In this document: positions 44,581 to 53,761 of the stretch, in pieces
Layout of the letters: each line of letters starts with the position of its first letter
How positions within the stretch are numbered: position 1 is the first letter of the stretch
NCBI GenBank assembly: GCA_000433035.1
Contig: FR890809.1
Coordinates: 1 to 64,000 of the forward strand
Source of the DNA: Staphylococcus sp. CAG:324
Lineage (GTDB): Bacteria > Bacillota_I > Bacilli_A > ML615J-28 > CAG-313
DNA length: 64,000 bases
Reading direction: 5' to 3'
The notes under the pieces: generated by a model
The model's input: the letters and a program-made list of their open reading frames with translations, nothing else
Told to the model about the DNA's origin: nothing
Database searches by the model: none
Program-made: the position numbers and the translations under genes

Positions 44581-44609
44581 ATTATATCAAAAAACGACTT
44601 ACTTGTCAA
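44581..44609 (-). promoter_or_regulatory. Consensus sigma-A promoter of rny
   Basis: Minus-strand TTGACA (44604-44609), 17-base spacer, TATAAT (44581-44586): perfect in both boxes. The leader is about 80 bases. Confidence 0.88.
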
Positions 44610-44675
44610 TTAATATAAAGTGAGAGTTATAATATGAATGTAAAAATGAAATCATTTTATGTTTAATTTTATTTT

Positions 44676-44704
44676 TTGACAAATTAGAATTTATTTGATA
44701 AAAT
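44676..44704 (+). promoter_or_regulatory. Sigma-A promoter of recU
   Basis: Plus-strand TTGACA (44676-44681), 17-base spacer, TAAAAT (44699-44704). It is back to back with the rny promoter, 67 bases away. Confidence 0.8.
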
Positions 44705-44737
44705 AATTTTACTGATATAATTATTATGGGTGAATTT

Positions 44738-45346
44738 ATGATTAAATATCCAAATCAAATGAAAAAAATGCCTACAAAATTAGAAAATCAAAAAAGAAAC
44801 CTAAAAAAGGCCAATTTAGGTACTGATTTTGAAACCAAATTGAACAATAGCAACAATTACTATCTTAATGCTAATATTGCTTCTATCTATAAAAAACCAA
44901 CACCAATTCAAGTAGTCAAAGTTGATTATCCTGCTAGAAATAAAGCCAGAATTGTCGAAGCATATTATAGAACGCCATCAACTACTGATTATAATGGTAT
45001 TTATAAAGGTTATCACATTGATTTTGAAGCAAAATGTTGTCATAGTAAAAGTTTTTCTTTTGCCCATATTTTTAAACATCAAATTGAACATCTAATAACT
45101 ATAGAAAAAATGGGTGGTATCGCTTTTTTATTAATTGAATTCCCTCTTTATAATGAAGTTTTTCTTTTACCGGCAAATATTTTATATAAAAAATATTTAT
45201 TATCTTTAAATGGAGGAAAAAAGAGTATTAGTTACTTAGATTTTAAAAATGAGGGTTTTTTAGTGAAAGAAGGACTTTTACCAGAAATTAATTATCTAGC
45301 AGTTGTTGATTTATTAATCTTAAAAAATAAAAATAGTACAAACTAA
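44738..45346 (+). CDS. recU: Holliday junction resolvase RecU
   Basis: The 202-residue nuclease resolves four-way DNA junctions in recombinational repair. The motif TPSTTDYNGIYKGYHIDFEA holds the metal-binding acidic residues of the PD-(D/E)xK fold, followed by KCCHSKSFSFAHIFKHQ. The start is the ATG at 44738: GGGTGA precedes it and the Bacillus protein likewise begins MI(R/K)YPN; the upstream ATG at 44726 has no ribosome binding site. It is the only confident gene on the plus strand. Confidence 0.95.
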   Translation: MIKYPNQMKKMPTKLENQKRNLKKANLGTDFETKLNNSNNYYLNANIASIYKKPTPIQVVKVDYPARNKARIVEAYYRTPSTTDYNGIYKGYHIDFEAKCCHSKSFSFAHIFKHQIEHLITIEKMGGIAFLLIEFPLYNEVFLLPANILYKKYLLSLNGGKKSISYLDFKNEGFLVKEGLLPEINYLAVVDLLILKNKNSTN

Positions 45347-45369
45347 AAATTAGTTTGTACTATTTTTTT
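45335..45369. terminator. Bidirectional terminator between recU and the YccF gene
   Basis: Perfect 12-base stem AGTACAAACTAA/TTAGTTTGTACT with an AAA loop; T run on the plus side and an A-rich (T-rich on minus) run on the other, serving the two convergent genes. Confidence 0.88.
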
Positions 45370-45751
45370 AATCTACGGTTGCACCAAAAGGAATGAGTGC
45401 AAGAGTACCAAATTTAAATGCTTGTATACCAAAAGGAATACCTATGATTGTAACACACGATATAACACCTGAGGCAACATATCCTAAAAACATTTCCCAA
45501 CCAAAGAAAATCAACCATAATACATTTGCAACAGGATGTTTACTGAAATTTAAATTAACGGTTTTACCAAATGGAGCTAATGTAATTGTTGCAAATTTAA
45601 AGCATTGTTTACCAAAAGGAATACCTATGATTGTGATGCATAAAATAACTCCTAATAAAAACCATAAAATAGCGGTGATAATCCCTCCAGTAATAATCCA
45701 TATAATATTACCTAATACACTTAAGCATCCGTTTTTTTTGCTATTTGCCAT
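45368..45751 (-). CDS. YccF domain inner-membrane protein
   Basis: The 127-residue protein has two similar halves, each with a membrane segment and the motif TIIGIPFGKQCFKFATITLAPFG or CVTIIGIPFGIQAFKFG, typical of YccF (PF03733, two tandem copies). Its function is unknown. It follows upp by 20 bases and ends in the shared terminator. Confidence 0.9.
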   Translation of the reverse strand: MANSKKNGCLSVLGNIIWIITGGIITAILWFLLGVILCITIIGIPFGKQCFKFATITLAPFGKTVNLNFSKHPVANVLWLIFFGWEMFLGYVASGVISCVTIIGIPFGIQAFKFGTLALIPFGATVD

Positions 45752-45771
45752 TCTTTTATCTCCTTTTTGAA

Positions 45772-46398
45772 TTATTTAGTACCAAATATTCGATCGCCAC
45801 AATCTCCAAGTCCTGGAACAATATATCCTTTTTCATTCAACTTATCATCTTTTGATGCAAGATAAATATCAACATCAGGATGGTGTTCTTTGAGATAATT
45901 TATTCCTTGATCTACCCCAACAATTCCCATATAAATAATCGTTTTAGCTCCATGCGATTTTAAAATATTGATTGCAGCAACAGCTGAACCACCAGTAGCA
46001 AGCATTGGATCAACTAAAAAAACAATTGCATTTGGCAAGGTTGGGGGAAACTTAGCATAATAAAGTTGCGGTTCTAAAGTTTCTTCATTTCGATATAATC
46101 CAATATGTCCAACCTTTGCAGTAGGAATTAAGCTATGAATTCCATCTACCATACCAATTCCTGCTCTTAATATTGGTACAATCACCACTTCACAATCTAA
46201 CATATATGTTGTTGCAAGTGAAATTGGAGTTTTAGTCTTGACTTCTTTTAATGGTAAATTTCTAGTCGCCTCAAACGCCATCAAATTAGCAATTTCATTT
46301 ACTGATTGACGAAAATCTTTAGTATTTGTATTTTCATCACGAATAATCGAAAGTTTATGATGAATTAATGGATGATTAAATATTGTGACTTTTGACAT
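45772..46398 (-). CDS. upp: Uracil phosphoribosyltransferase
   Basis: The 208-residue protein converts uracil and PRPP to UMP in pyrimidine salvage. Visible are the PRPP-binding loop VDPMLATGGSAV, VPILRAGIGMVDG and the uracil-binding C-terminus GYIVPGLGDCGDRIFG. Full length. GAGGTA precedes the ATG. It lies 64 bases after recA, across a modest terminator. Confidence 0.97.
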   Translation of the reverse strand: MSKVTIFNHPLIHHKLSIIRDENTNTKDFRQSVNEIANLMAFEATRNLPLKEVKTKTPISLATTYMLDCEVVIVPILRAGIGMVDGIHSLIPTAKVGHIGLYRNEETLEPQLYYAKFPPTLPNAIVFLVDPMLATGGSAVAAINILKSHGAKTIIYMGIVGVDQGINYLKEHHPDVDIYLASKDDKLNEKGYIVPGLGDCGDRIFGTK

Positions 46399-46433
46399 TT
46401 CATACCTCTTCTAATATTTTTACCTTATTTTTA

Positions 46434-46462
46434 TAAAAAATACTATGATAACCCATCGTATT
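46434..46462 (-). terminator. Probable terminator after recA
   Basis: On the minus strand AAAATAC-GATG / CAT-A-GTATTTT can pair (7 + 3 base pairs with a one-base bulge), followed by TTTATAAAAAT. The hairpin is weaker than others here. Confidence 0.5.
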
Positions 46463-47497
46463 TTAACCAATAATTTTTTCACGAACTTTTAGTTCTATTT
46501 CTTTGGCTAGTTCTGGGTTTTGTCTTAATAATTCTTTTACAGTTTCACGACCTTGTCCTAGACGTTCTCCATTATATGAAAACCAAGAACCCGATTTTTC
46601 AACAATATCTAAATTAGTTGCAAGATCTAAAACTTCTCCTTCATAAGATATTCCTTTACCATAAATTAAATCAACTTCAGCAATTTTGAAAGGAGGAGCA
46701 ACTTTATTTTTTACTACCTTTATTCTCGTTAAATTACCAATTGCTTCTGTTCCTTGTTTTATTTGATCAACTCTTCTAATGTCAAGACGAATAGTCGAAT
46801 AAAATTTTAAAGCTCGTCCACCTGATGTGGTCTCAGGACTACCAAATAAAACACCAACTTTTTCACGAATTTGATTAATAAAAATAGCAACTGTTTTACT
46901 TTTATTTATAATACCAGCAAGTTTTCGCATTGCTTGACTCATAAGTCTCGCTTGCAAACCAACATGACTATCACCCATATCTCCTTCAATTTCTGCTTTT
47001 GGAACTAAAGCAGCAACAGAATCTATAACAATGATATCAATGACATTGCTTCTAACAAGAGCTTCAACAATTTCAAGCGCCTGTTCTCCATTATCTGGTT
47101 GCGACAAAATTAAATTATCCGTATCAACGCCAAGAGCTTTGGCATATGTCGGATCAAGGGCATGCTCAGCATCAATAAAAGCGGCATAGCCCCCTTTTTT
47201 TTGCGCTTCAGCAATCGCATGAAGAGCAAAAGTTGTTTTACCGCTTGATTCAGGACCAAATACTTCTATAATTCTTCCTTTAGGATAACCACCAACACCA
47301 AGAGCTATATCTAAAGCAATTGATCCAGATGGAATAACTTCAATTTTTTCTTGATTCGCATCACCAAGTTTCATAATTGATCCTTTACCATACGCTTTTT
47401 CAATTGTCTTTAAAGCATCTGCTAAGGCTTTCTCTTTTGCGGAATCCTTAGGTGTTTCTATATCATCTATTTTTAATTGTTTCGCTTTTTCAGCCAT
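46463..47497 (-). CDS. recA: Recombinase RecA
   Basis: The 344-residue DNA strand-exchange and SOS-coprotease protein has Walker A (FGPESSGKTTFALHA), the EAQKKGGYAAFIDAEHALD segment, Walker B (IDIIVIDSVAALVPKAE) and loop regions (GDSHVGLQARLMSQAMRKL). A short, charged N-terminus precedes the usual KALADALKTIEKAYGKGSIM helix. It is 9 bases after pgsA, with AGGAGA as ribosome binding site, as in other Firmicutes. I saw no clear LexA box at the promoter. Confidence 0.98.
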   Translation of the reverse strand: MAEKAKQLKIDDIETPKDSAKEKALADALKTIEKAYGKGSIMKLGDANQEKIEVIPSGSIALDIALGVGGYPKGRIIEVFGPESSGKTTFALHAIAEAQKKGGYAAFIDAEHALDPTYAKALGVDTDNLILSQPDNGEQALEIVEALVRSNVIDIIVIDSVAALVPKAEIEGDMGDSHVGLQARLMSQAMRKLAGIINKSKTVAIFINQIREKVGVLFGSPETTSGGRALKFYSTIRLDIRRVDQIKQGTEAIGNLTRIKVVKNKVAPPFKIAEVDLIYGKGISYEGEVLDLATNLDIVEKSGSWFSYNGERLGQGRETVKELLRQNPELAKEIELKVREKIIG

Positions 47498-47506
47498 ATA
47501 ATTCTC

Positions 47507-48163
47507 CTATTTTTTTAGTTTCTTTTTGGTTTCTTTTAATACATCAATATTTTTTGCAACATAATCATAACCACTAAAAATTGTCACTGCTAACATTGCC
47601 ACAATCAAAATTTTTGCGACAATATCATACCATGTTGCAATATTGTATAAATTACTACCTTCAACATATACAGCACCACCAGCAAGTAAAAAAATGATTG
47701 TAATAAATTGTAAGGTTGTTTTTATTTTGCCATACCAACTTGCAGCAATAACTTTTCCTTGTCCTGCAGCAAGCAATCGTATACCTGTTACCATAAATTC
47801 TCTTGCTAAAATTATAATTACCATCCACCAACAAAGTAATTTAGGAGCTACACCACCTGATAATATTTGATTTTGTGCATTTTGTTCAAGCAAAATAATA
47901 AAACCTGTGCACGTTAATAACTTGTCAGCAAGCGGATCTAAAAATTTGCCAAGATTCGTTACTAAATTTTTTTTCCTCGCTATTTGTCCATCAAAAAAGT
48001 CAGTCATCGCACCAACAAATATCAATAATAATACAATAAAATTTGCCTGCGATAAATTATGCCATAATATCCAATTTTCCCGAAGCGGTCTTATTGAATA
48101 AATAATCATTATAATTGGTATCAACAACATTCTAAAAATTGTTAATTTATTTGGTAAATTCAT
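47507..48163 (-). CDS. pgsA: CDP-diacylglycerol--glycerol-3-phosphate 3-phosphatidyltransferase
   Basis: The 218-residue membrane enzyme of phosphatidylglycerol synthesis has the CDP-alcohol phosphotransferase motif GAMTDFFDGQIARKKNLVTNLGKFLDPLADK (positions about 48-78), shown here in part: DFFDGQIARKK and LGKFLDPLADKL. Several membrane helices and a basic C-terminus are present. Slightly longer than usual (about 185-195) owing to two loop insertions (ENWILWHNLSQANF, NQILSGGVAPKL). It heads the pgsA-recA operon. Confidence 0.94.
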   Translation of the reverse strand: MNLPNKLTIFRMLLIPIIMIIYSIRPLRENWILWHNLSQANFIVLLLIFVGAMTDFFDGQIARKKNLVTNLGKFLDPLADKLLTCTGFIILLEQNAQNQILSGGVAPKLLCWWMVIIILAREFMVTGIRLLAAGQGKVIAASWYGKIKTTLQFITIIFLLAGGAVYVEGSNLYNIATWYDIVAKILIVAMLAVTIFSGYDYVAKNIDVLKETKKKLKK

Positions 48164-48184
48164 ATTCGTACCTCTTTTGGTAAA

Positions 48185-48213
48185 ATTATATCACAAAAAG
48201 AAGTCTTTCGCAA
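48185..48213 (-). promoter_or_regulatory. Sigma-A promoter of pgsA-recA
   Basis: Minus-strand TTGCGA (48208-48213), 17-base spacer, TATAAT (48185-48190), about 15 bases before the GAGGT ribosome binding site. Confidence 0.75.
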
Positions 48214-48272
48214 GTTTTAAAGCTTATTTTCCTTTTCAAGTTTTTTTAATAATTTGTTATTATTTGTCAAAT

Positions 48273-48307
48273 AAAAACACCTATTCTATAAAATAGAAAT
48301 AGGTGTT
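48273..48307 (-). terminator. Rho-independent terminator after the ABC exporter pair
   Basis: Stem AACACCTATT/AATAGGTGTT followed leftward by TTTTTAT. It lies about 35 bases after the stop of the second ABC gene and before the pgsA promoter. Confidence 0.85.
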
Positions 48308-48342
48308 AAGCAATACATATTTTTGCGTTCATCTTTTATTTT

Positions 48343-50064
48343 TTAAGAATCAACAATTCCTTGGTGATAAAGTTTAGCATAAAAACCATCTTTTGCAAGT
48401 AACTCTTTATGATTACCAATTTCCATAATATGACCACTTTTCATTACAATAATTTTATCAGCTTCCTGAACCGTTGATAAACGATGAGCGATAATAAAAC
48501 TTGTTCTGCCATTCATCATATAATTAAACGCATCAACAATCTTCTTTTCTGTTCTTGTATCTATTGATGAGGTAGCTTCATCTAAAATAACCATATCTGG
48601 TTTCAACATCATAAGCCTAGCAATTGTAATCAATTGTTTTTCACCTTGTGATAAACCACTATTTGAACTAATCATTGTATCATAGCCATTCGGCAACCTC
48701 TTGATAAAACTATGAGCATGAGCAAGTTTAGCCGCTTTTACCACTTCTTCAAAAGAAGCATCTTGCTTTGCATAAGCAATATTGTCTTTAACTGTTCCTT
48801 TAAAAATCCAAGTGTCTTGTAATACTAGCCCATATGCTTGTCTTAAATTATCCTTCTTAATATCTAAAGTATTCACGTCATCAATATAAATAGCGCCATT
48901 TACTGGATCATAATATCTTAAAAGAAGGTTGATCATTGTTGTTTTTCCACATCCGGTTGGTCCCACAATTGCTACTTTTTCACCTTTTTCAATTGTCAAA
49001 TTAAAATCAGTAATAAGAGGTTGATTTTCTTGATAAGAAAAATTAACATTTTCAAATTTTATATGATCAACAGGTAGATCAATTTCTTTTAATCCATCAT
49101 CTATTTCATCATCCACATCTAATAAATTGATGATTCTTTTAAATGAGGCAAAAGCAGATTGCACCTCACTTACTACCCCCGATATTTCATTAAAAGGTTT
49201 AGTATACTGATTTGCATAAGATAAAAATGAGGAAAGCATTCCAACACTAAATGAAAGGGGATCTTTTACCACAAAAACAGCTCCGACAATTCCAACTAAA
49301 GCATATACAAGACCATTAACAAATCTAGTAGAAGGGTTGGTTGTTGAAGAAATAAATTGGGCATTGATTCCTATTTGATATAAATCTTGATTAATTTGTT
49401 CAAACCGTTGAATTGCGGTTTCTTCATAACAAAAACTTTTAATATTCTTTTGATTGGTAACCATTTCTAAAATATAACCACTCAATTCACCTTTTATTTT
49501 AGCTTGTTTAGTAAAGTAATCATGAGATTTTTTAGAAATAAACCAAGCTACAAATAAAGATAATGGTGTCACTAAAATCACAATCAAAGCAACTTCCCAC
49601 TTTATTAAAAACATAAATAATAATGTGGCAATAATCATAATTATTCCTCTATATAGTTGTTTAAATCCTTGTAAAAGTCCATCTGATACTTGTTCAATGT
49701 CTGAAATAATTAAACTTACCATATCACCATGACGATGACTATCAATGTATGAAAGTGGTAGATGCAAAATTTTATTAAAAACCTCACATCTTAAATGAAT
49801 GACTACTTTTTCACATACAAAAGACATCATATATTCATACAAATACCCAAAGATATTACCAACAAGTATGCAAAGAAAAATAAAAAATAAAATTTTATTG
49901 ATTTGCTCAAAATTAACATTATTAAAATCGATAATACAATCAATAGCATTTCCAATTAAAACAGGAATCAAAAGCGTTGTAACTACATTTATTAAAGCAA
50001 AGACTAAAATAACAAAAATGAAAAATACATATCCTTTTAAATACTGTACTAATCTCTTAACCAT
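48343..50064 (-). CDS. Heterodimeric ABC exporter subunit, canonical ATPase site
   Basis: About 573 residues: six membrane helices (about 1-310), then an ATPase with Walker A VGPTGCGKTTMINLL, signature LSQGEKQLITIARLM, Walker B MVILDEATSSID (with the catalytic Glu) and the switch His in IIAHRLSTV. The start is the ATG at 50064, with GGAGGAG 6 bases upstream; the earlier TTG would put that site inside the gene. It begins one base after its partner ends. Such type-IV exporters (LmrCD/BmrCD-like) move drugs, lipids or peptides. Confidence 0.93.
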   Translation of the reverse strand: MVKRLVQYLKGYVFFIFVILVFALINVVTTLLIPVLIGNAIDCIIDFNNVNFEQINKILFFIFLCILVGNIFGYLYEYMMSFVCEKVVIHLRCEVFNKILHLPLSYIDSHRHGDMVSLIISDIEQVSDGLLQGFKQLYRGIIMIIATLLFMFLIKWEVALIVILVTPLSLFVAWFISKKSHDYFTKQAKIKGELSGYILEMVTNQKNIKSFCYEETAIQRFEQINQDLYQIGINAQFISSTTNPSTRFVNGLVYALVGIVGAVFVVKDPLSFSVGMLSSFLSYANQYTKPFNEISGVVSEVQSAFASFKRIINLLDVDDEIDDGLKEIDLPVDHIKFENVNFSYQENQPLITDFNLTIEKGEKVAIVGPTGCGKTTMINLLLRYYDPVNGAIYIDDVNTLDIKKDNLRQAYGLVLQDTWIFKGTVKDNIAYAKQDASFEEVVKAAKLAHAHSFIKRLPNGYDTMISSNSGLSQGEKQLITIARLMMLKPDMVILDEATSSIDTRTEKKIVDAFNYMMNGRTSFIIAHRLSTVQEADKIIVMKSGHIMEIGNHKELLAKDGFYAKLYHQGIVDS

Positions 50065-50065
50065 T

Positions 50066-51799
50066 TTATTCTCCTCCAACTTCTTTTTGTGAAGAACAAA
50101 TTTCTTGATAAACCATACAATCTCTTAATAAGTCATTATGTGTACCAATTCCCTCAATTTTACCATCATCTAAAACTATAATTTTATCAGCATCTTTTAA
50201 AGAACTTGCTCGCTGTGAAATTATAATTGTTGTTAAATCTTTAGAATAGTTTTTAATATTTTTTCTAACTGCCGCATCGGTCATATAATCAAGAGCGCTA
50301 GTAGAATCATCTAAAATTAAAATATTTGGCTTTTTAACAATGGCCTGTGCAATTGTAATTCTTTGTTTTTGTCCACCCGAATAATTCCTACCATTTTCTT
50401 CTACCCATGCATCTAATCCACCTTTTTCCATGACAAAATCGAAGGCTTTAGCAACCCTTAAGGCGGCAATCATCTCATCATCTGAGGCATTACTATTTGC
50501 CATTTGGAGATTAGTTCTAATTGTTCCTTTAAATAAAACCGCTTTTTGATGAACTAAACCTATTGTTTTTCTTAAAATTTTCAAATCATACTCTTGTAAA
50601 TCTTTACCGCTTAAATATATCTTACCCAAACTTGGATCATAAAATCTTTCAATTAATTTAATAAGTGTACTTTTACCAGAACCCGTACCACCAATGATAC
50701 CAATTGTGGAACCTTTCTTAATGCTAAAATCAATATCATGAATGGATGTTTCTGTTATGTCATCATATGCAAAAGAAACATTTTTAAACTCAATTATATT
50801 TTCATTATCAAAATTGATATCCGTATCTTCCCCATTTTTAATCGAACTATTTAGACTAAGAAGAGCATCACATCTTTTCAATGAAGCATATGCTTTAGTA
50901 AAAATAACAACTAAATTACTAACGACAATTAAAGCAAGAAGAATTTGATTCATATAATTTACAAGAGCAATAACCTCACCTTGTAACAAATTGCCTCTAT
51001 TTACCATTTTACTACCAAAATAAATAATTGCAATAATTGCAATATTAGTAATAACCGAAGTAAAAGGATTTAATAAAGAGGAGATTTTAGCAATTGAAAG
51101 AGCTTCTTTTTGATAAGCTTTTGCTTCTTTGATAAAACGTTCTTTTTCTTTTTCTTGTGTTGCAAATCCTCTGACTTCCCGTGAACCTTTTAAATTTTCA
51201 CTTGATACAATACTTAGATCATCTAATTTACTTTGAACTTTAGTATATTTTGTAGAACTAGCTTTAACAATAAAGTACAAAACAATTGAAATTAATATAA
51301 TCATAATTAAAAATATTAAACCAATTTTAAAATTAATTATCATAGAAGCAACTAGACTTCCAAGCACTAAAAAAGGAGCCCTAACGACCAATCTAATTAA
51401 CATTGCAACGGCTAATTGTAATTGATTAATATCGTTTGTCATAATATTAACCAAAGCATCACTACCCATAGTGTCTAATTCTTTTGCTGATAAACTATTT
51501 ATTTTTTTAAAAATAGCATTTCTTAAAAGCGTTCCATAACCTTGGGAAGCCCTAGATGCACTAAATTGACAAACAAGAGAACTTGCAAGACCTAGAATAC
51601 CTAAAACGATAATAATAATGCCAATACTATAGATATATTTAAGATCACCACCACGTTTTTTAATTCCCTCATCTATAATTAAAGCCATTAAAATAGGCAC
51701 AATTAATTCAAAAACTGCTTCAATAAATTTAAATATCGGGCCAATAATTAATCTTTTGGTAAATGGTTTTAAATAACTTATACAACGTTCTTGTTTCAT
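50066..51799 (-). CDS. Heterodimeric ABC exporter subunit, degenerate ATPase site
   Basis: About 577 residues: six membrane helices, then an ATPase with Walker A GGTGSGKSTLIKL and signature YSGGQKQRITIAQAI. Walker B is ILILDDSTSALD, where the catalytic Glu is Asp, and the switch His is replaced in IIISQRASSL (His to Gln). These changes are those of the inactive-site subunit in heterodimeric exporters of the TM287/288 type. The start is the second Met (51799), 7 bases from AAAGG; the first ATG is only one base from it. A TATAAT lies about 20 bases upstream with no good -35. Confidence 0.93.
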   Translation of the reverse strand: MKQERCISYLKPFTKRLIIGPIFKFIEAVFELIVPILMALIIDEGIKKRGGDLKYIYSIGIIIIVLGILGLASSLVCQFSASRASQGYGTLLRNAIFKKINSLSAKELDTMGSDALVNIMTNDINQLQLAVAMLIRLVVRAPFLVLGSLVASMIINFKIGLIFLIMIILISIVLYFIVKASSTKYTKVQSKLDDLSIVSSENLKGSREVRGFATQEKEKERFIKEAKAYQKEALSIAKISSLLNPFTSVITNIAIIAIIYFGSKMVNRGNLLQGEVIALVNYMNQILLALIVVSNLVVIFTKAYASLKRCDALLSLNSSIKNGEDTDINFDNENIIEFKNVSFAYDDITETSIHDIDFSIKKGSTIGIIGGTGSGKSTLIKLIERFYDPSLGKIYLSGKDLQEYDLKILRKTIGLVHQKAVLFKGTIRTNLQMANSNASDDEMIAALRVAKAFDFVMEKGGLDAWVEENGRNYSGGQKQRITIAQAIVKKPNILILDDSTSALDYMTDAAVRKNIKNYSKDLTTIIISQRASSLKDADKIIVLDDGKIEGIGTHNDLLRDCMVYQEICSSQKEVGGE

Positions 51800-51881
51800 A
51801 TCCATACCTTTCTTTCTTGTATTATTATATCATTTTTATTTTCATTTGACTATCCATTTACTTATAGGATCTATTATAAAG

Positions 51882-51927
51882 AAAAGTTGCAAGGTTCAAC
51901 ACATAGGCTAACATACTTACAACTTTT
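51882..51927 (-). terminator. Terminator after the small acetyltransferase gene
   Basis: On the minus strand AAAAGTTGTAAG pairs with CTTGCAACTTTT (12 pairs, one G-U) around a 22-base loop, followed by CTTTATAA. The tail is weak, but the stem is long. Confidence 0.55.
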
Positions 51928-51964
51928 TATTTATTCATTTATTATATTCCATACCTTTATTTTT

Positions 51965-52384
51965 CTAAAGCGTTTTTATCAAAAAAAGTTCCATCGGCTG
52001 TTTAAACTCATCATTATTAATAAGCAACCCACCACAATCTTGATATCCTAATTTACGATAAAAATCCTGAGCTTTTTCATCAACCCGTGTAGAAGTCAAA
52101 ACAATTTTATGTCCCTGCCATTTCATCTCGTTTTCCCAAAACTCCATCATCATCTTACCATAACCATTGTTTTGAAATTTCTTATCAATTGAAAGCATTG
52201 TACAAAAAGGAATATTATCCCAAAAAAAATTATATCGCAAAAGACCAATTGCCTTATTATCATTTAATAATATATACCCTTCTTTATTTTCAACTTTTTT
52301 TCTAAATTCTTTGGGGGATAAATGTTTATCAAGACGATACCAAAACGTTTGATCTTTAAATTCCACATATCTAATTTTTACCAA
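51965..52384 (-). CDS. GNAT acetyltransferase, TTG start
   Basis: The 139-residue GNAT fold has the acetyl-CoA loop MLSIDKKFQNNGYGKMMMEF and DFYRKLGYQDCGGLL. The start codon is TTG at 52384, with AAGGTG 5 bases upstream. The acceptor is unknown. First of three acetyltransferase genes in this patch. Confidence 0.85.
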   Translation of the reverse strand: MVKIRYVEFKDQTFWYRLDKHLSPKEFRKKVENKEGYILLNDNKAIGLLRYNFFWDNIPFCTMLSIDKKFQNNGYGKMMMEFWENEMKWQGHKIVLTSTRVDEKAQDFYRKLGYQDCGGLLINNDEFKQPMELFLIKTL

Positions 52385-52417
52385 AATGACACCTTCTCTA
52401 AATCAATTTTAAGTATT

Positions 52418-53161
52418 TTAAAAAGAACACTCATATAAAAACATTTCTGTTTGATTATTTTTAGCTATTGCTTTTTCATAAGATGCATATACGATTACCT
52501 TAGTAAAGCCTATCGTATGTAGATATGCTTCTATCTCTCCTAATTCATACAGATGAGTTTGAAAATCCATCAATTCTTGTTGTAATAATTTTGATTCATT
52601 ATATAATTCATAAATACTAAAAGAATATTGTGTATGAGTCTTTTCATCATAAGTATTTTTTGTTTTAAGAATAAGATCAAACCCCTCTTTTGTCTTTACA
52701 GAAATTGAAACTTTATAATCCAAATCATCAAGACATTTATTTGCTACCGTGTCTACCGCAAAAACAAACTTACCCTTTTTTGTTAATAAATTTTTCATTT
52801 TTTGTAAAACTTTTTTACATAACTCCATATCTGTAAACAAGGAAACAGAACCAGATGATATAAAAATATAATCGTATTTTTCTTTTTCATCAAAATTCAA
52901 TATATCACCTTGAAAAACTTGTGCGGTAGGAACTTTTTCTTTCAATTTTGAAAGCATTTCTTTGGATGCATCTATCCCTTTAATGTTATATCCTCTTTCT
53001 AGAAAAGGTACTAAAAAACGTCCACTACCACACATTGGTTCTAAAATCGACATTCCTTTTTCAGCATAAGAAAGATAAAACTCTAATTCATCTTGTGGTG
53101 CTTCTTTGTGTAAAATTTCATACATTTCAGTACATAAGTTCCCATAATAATTTTTTATCAT
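52418..53161 (-). CDS. Class I SAM-dependent methyltransferase
   Basis: The 247-residue protein has the SAM-binding motif I MSILEPMCGSGRFLVPFLERG, shown in part: LEPMCGSGRFLVPF, the acidic motif II GYNIKGIDASKEMLSKLKEK and a YDYIFISSGSVSLF segment. It belongs to the broad methyltransferase-11/25 group; the substrate is unknown. AAGGAG lies 12 bases before the ATG. Confidence 0.85.
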   Translation of the reverse strand: MIKNYYGNLCTEMYEILHKEAPQDELEFYLSYAEKGMSILEPMCGSGRFLVPFLERGYNIKGIDASKEMLSKLKEKVPTAQVFQGDILNFDEKEKYDYIFISSGSVSLFTDMELCKKVLQKMKNLLTKKGKFVFAVDTVANKCLDDLDYKVSISVKTKEGFDLILKTKNTYDEKTHTQYSFSIYELYNESKLLQQELMDFQTHLYELGEIEAYLHTIGFTKVIVYASYEKAIAKNNQTEMFLYECSF

Positions 53162-53232
53162 ATTAATGCTATTCTCCTTTTATCAAATACCTATTCAATC
53201 ATTTATACTTTTCATTTCTTTTACAATTTTTC

Positions 53233-53744
53233 TCAATCAATTTCAACCTGATAAACATCGTCAATTAAAATATAATGATAATGATACTTTTCACACATTC
53301 GTTGATAATAAGCATTTTCATCAATACTAGAATCTATCCTACACCATGAATCCTCTATACGTTGTTCAACTATATTAAGCATAACTATTTTATTTTTAAA
53401 AAATTGTTTTTAATATATTTTTTTACTCATTACAAGACAAGAATAGCGAATTTCTTTCAAATATTGTTCATTAAAATCTGCTTTCCATGTAAAGGGAATA
53501 TACCCACCTTCTATTACAAGATTTTGTTTATTTTCAATTGCAGTCTTCATCATCTCTTTAATAATTGGCCACATATAAGATTCTAATTTTCTATCATCTT
53601 CTGGAGTTAAATTTGTTTTTCCACTTCGTATTGATCCCATTTTTAAATGATCAATTAAAAGATAAGGTATTGATATTTTTCTAATATTTTTTGAGCCAAT
53701 GCTGTCTTCTCTGTGTGAGATGCGCCGGTAATTAAAATAATCAT
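53233..53744 (-). pseudogene. Decayed P-loop kinase (adenylate-kinase-like) pseudogene
   Basis: Reading leftward from an ATG at 53744 (AGAGG site), the sequence encodes IILITGASHTEKTALAQKI, a P-loop in which the usual Gly before Lys-Thr is Glu. The frame then hits a stop; a one-base shift near 53675 restores IPYLLIDHLKMGSIRSGKT and EGGYIPFTWKADFNEQYLKE. A TAA interrupts after CLVMSKKIY, and the frame ends VEQRIEDSWC and HYILIDDVYQVEID at 53233. Extra bases in an A run and before a reconstructed YANIVE account for the middle damage. Known relatives are small kinases of about 160-170 residues. At least one frameshift and one internal stop make function very unlikely. Confidence 0.8.
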
Positions 53745-53761
53745 TTTTGACCTCTAACAAC

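Noticed and set aside
45393..45770. Plus-strand open frame of 125 codons opposite the YccF gene
   Set aside because: It is the antisense of the two YccF repeats, with no ribosome binding site, and the minus-strand protein is clearly a known family.
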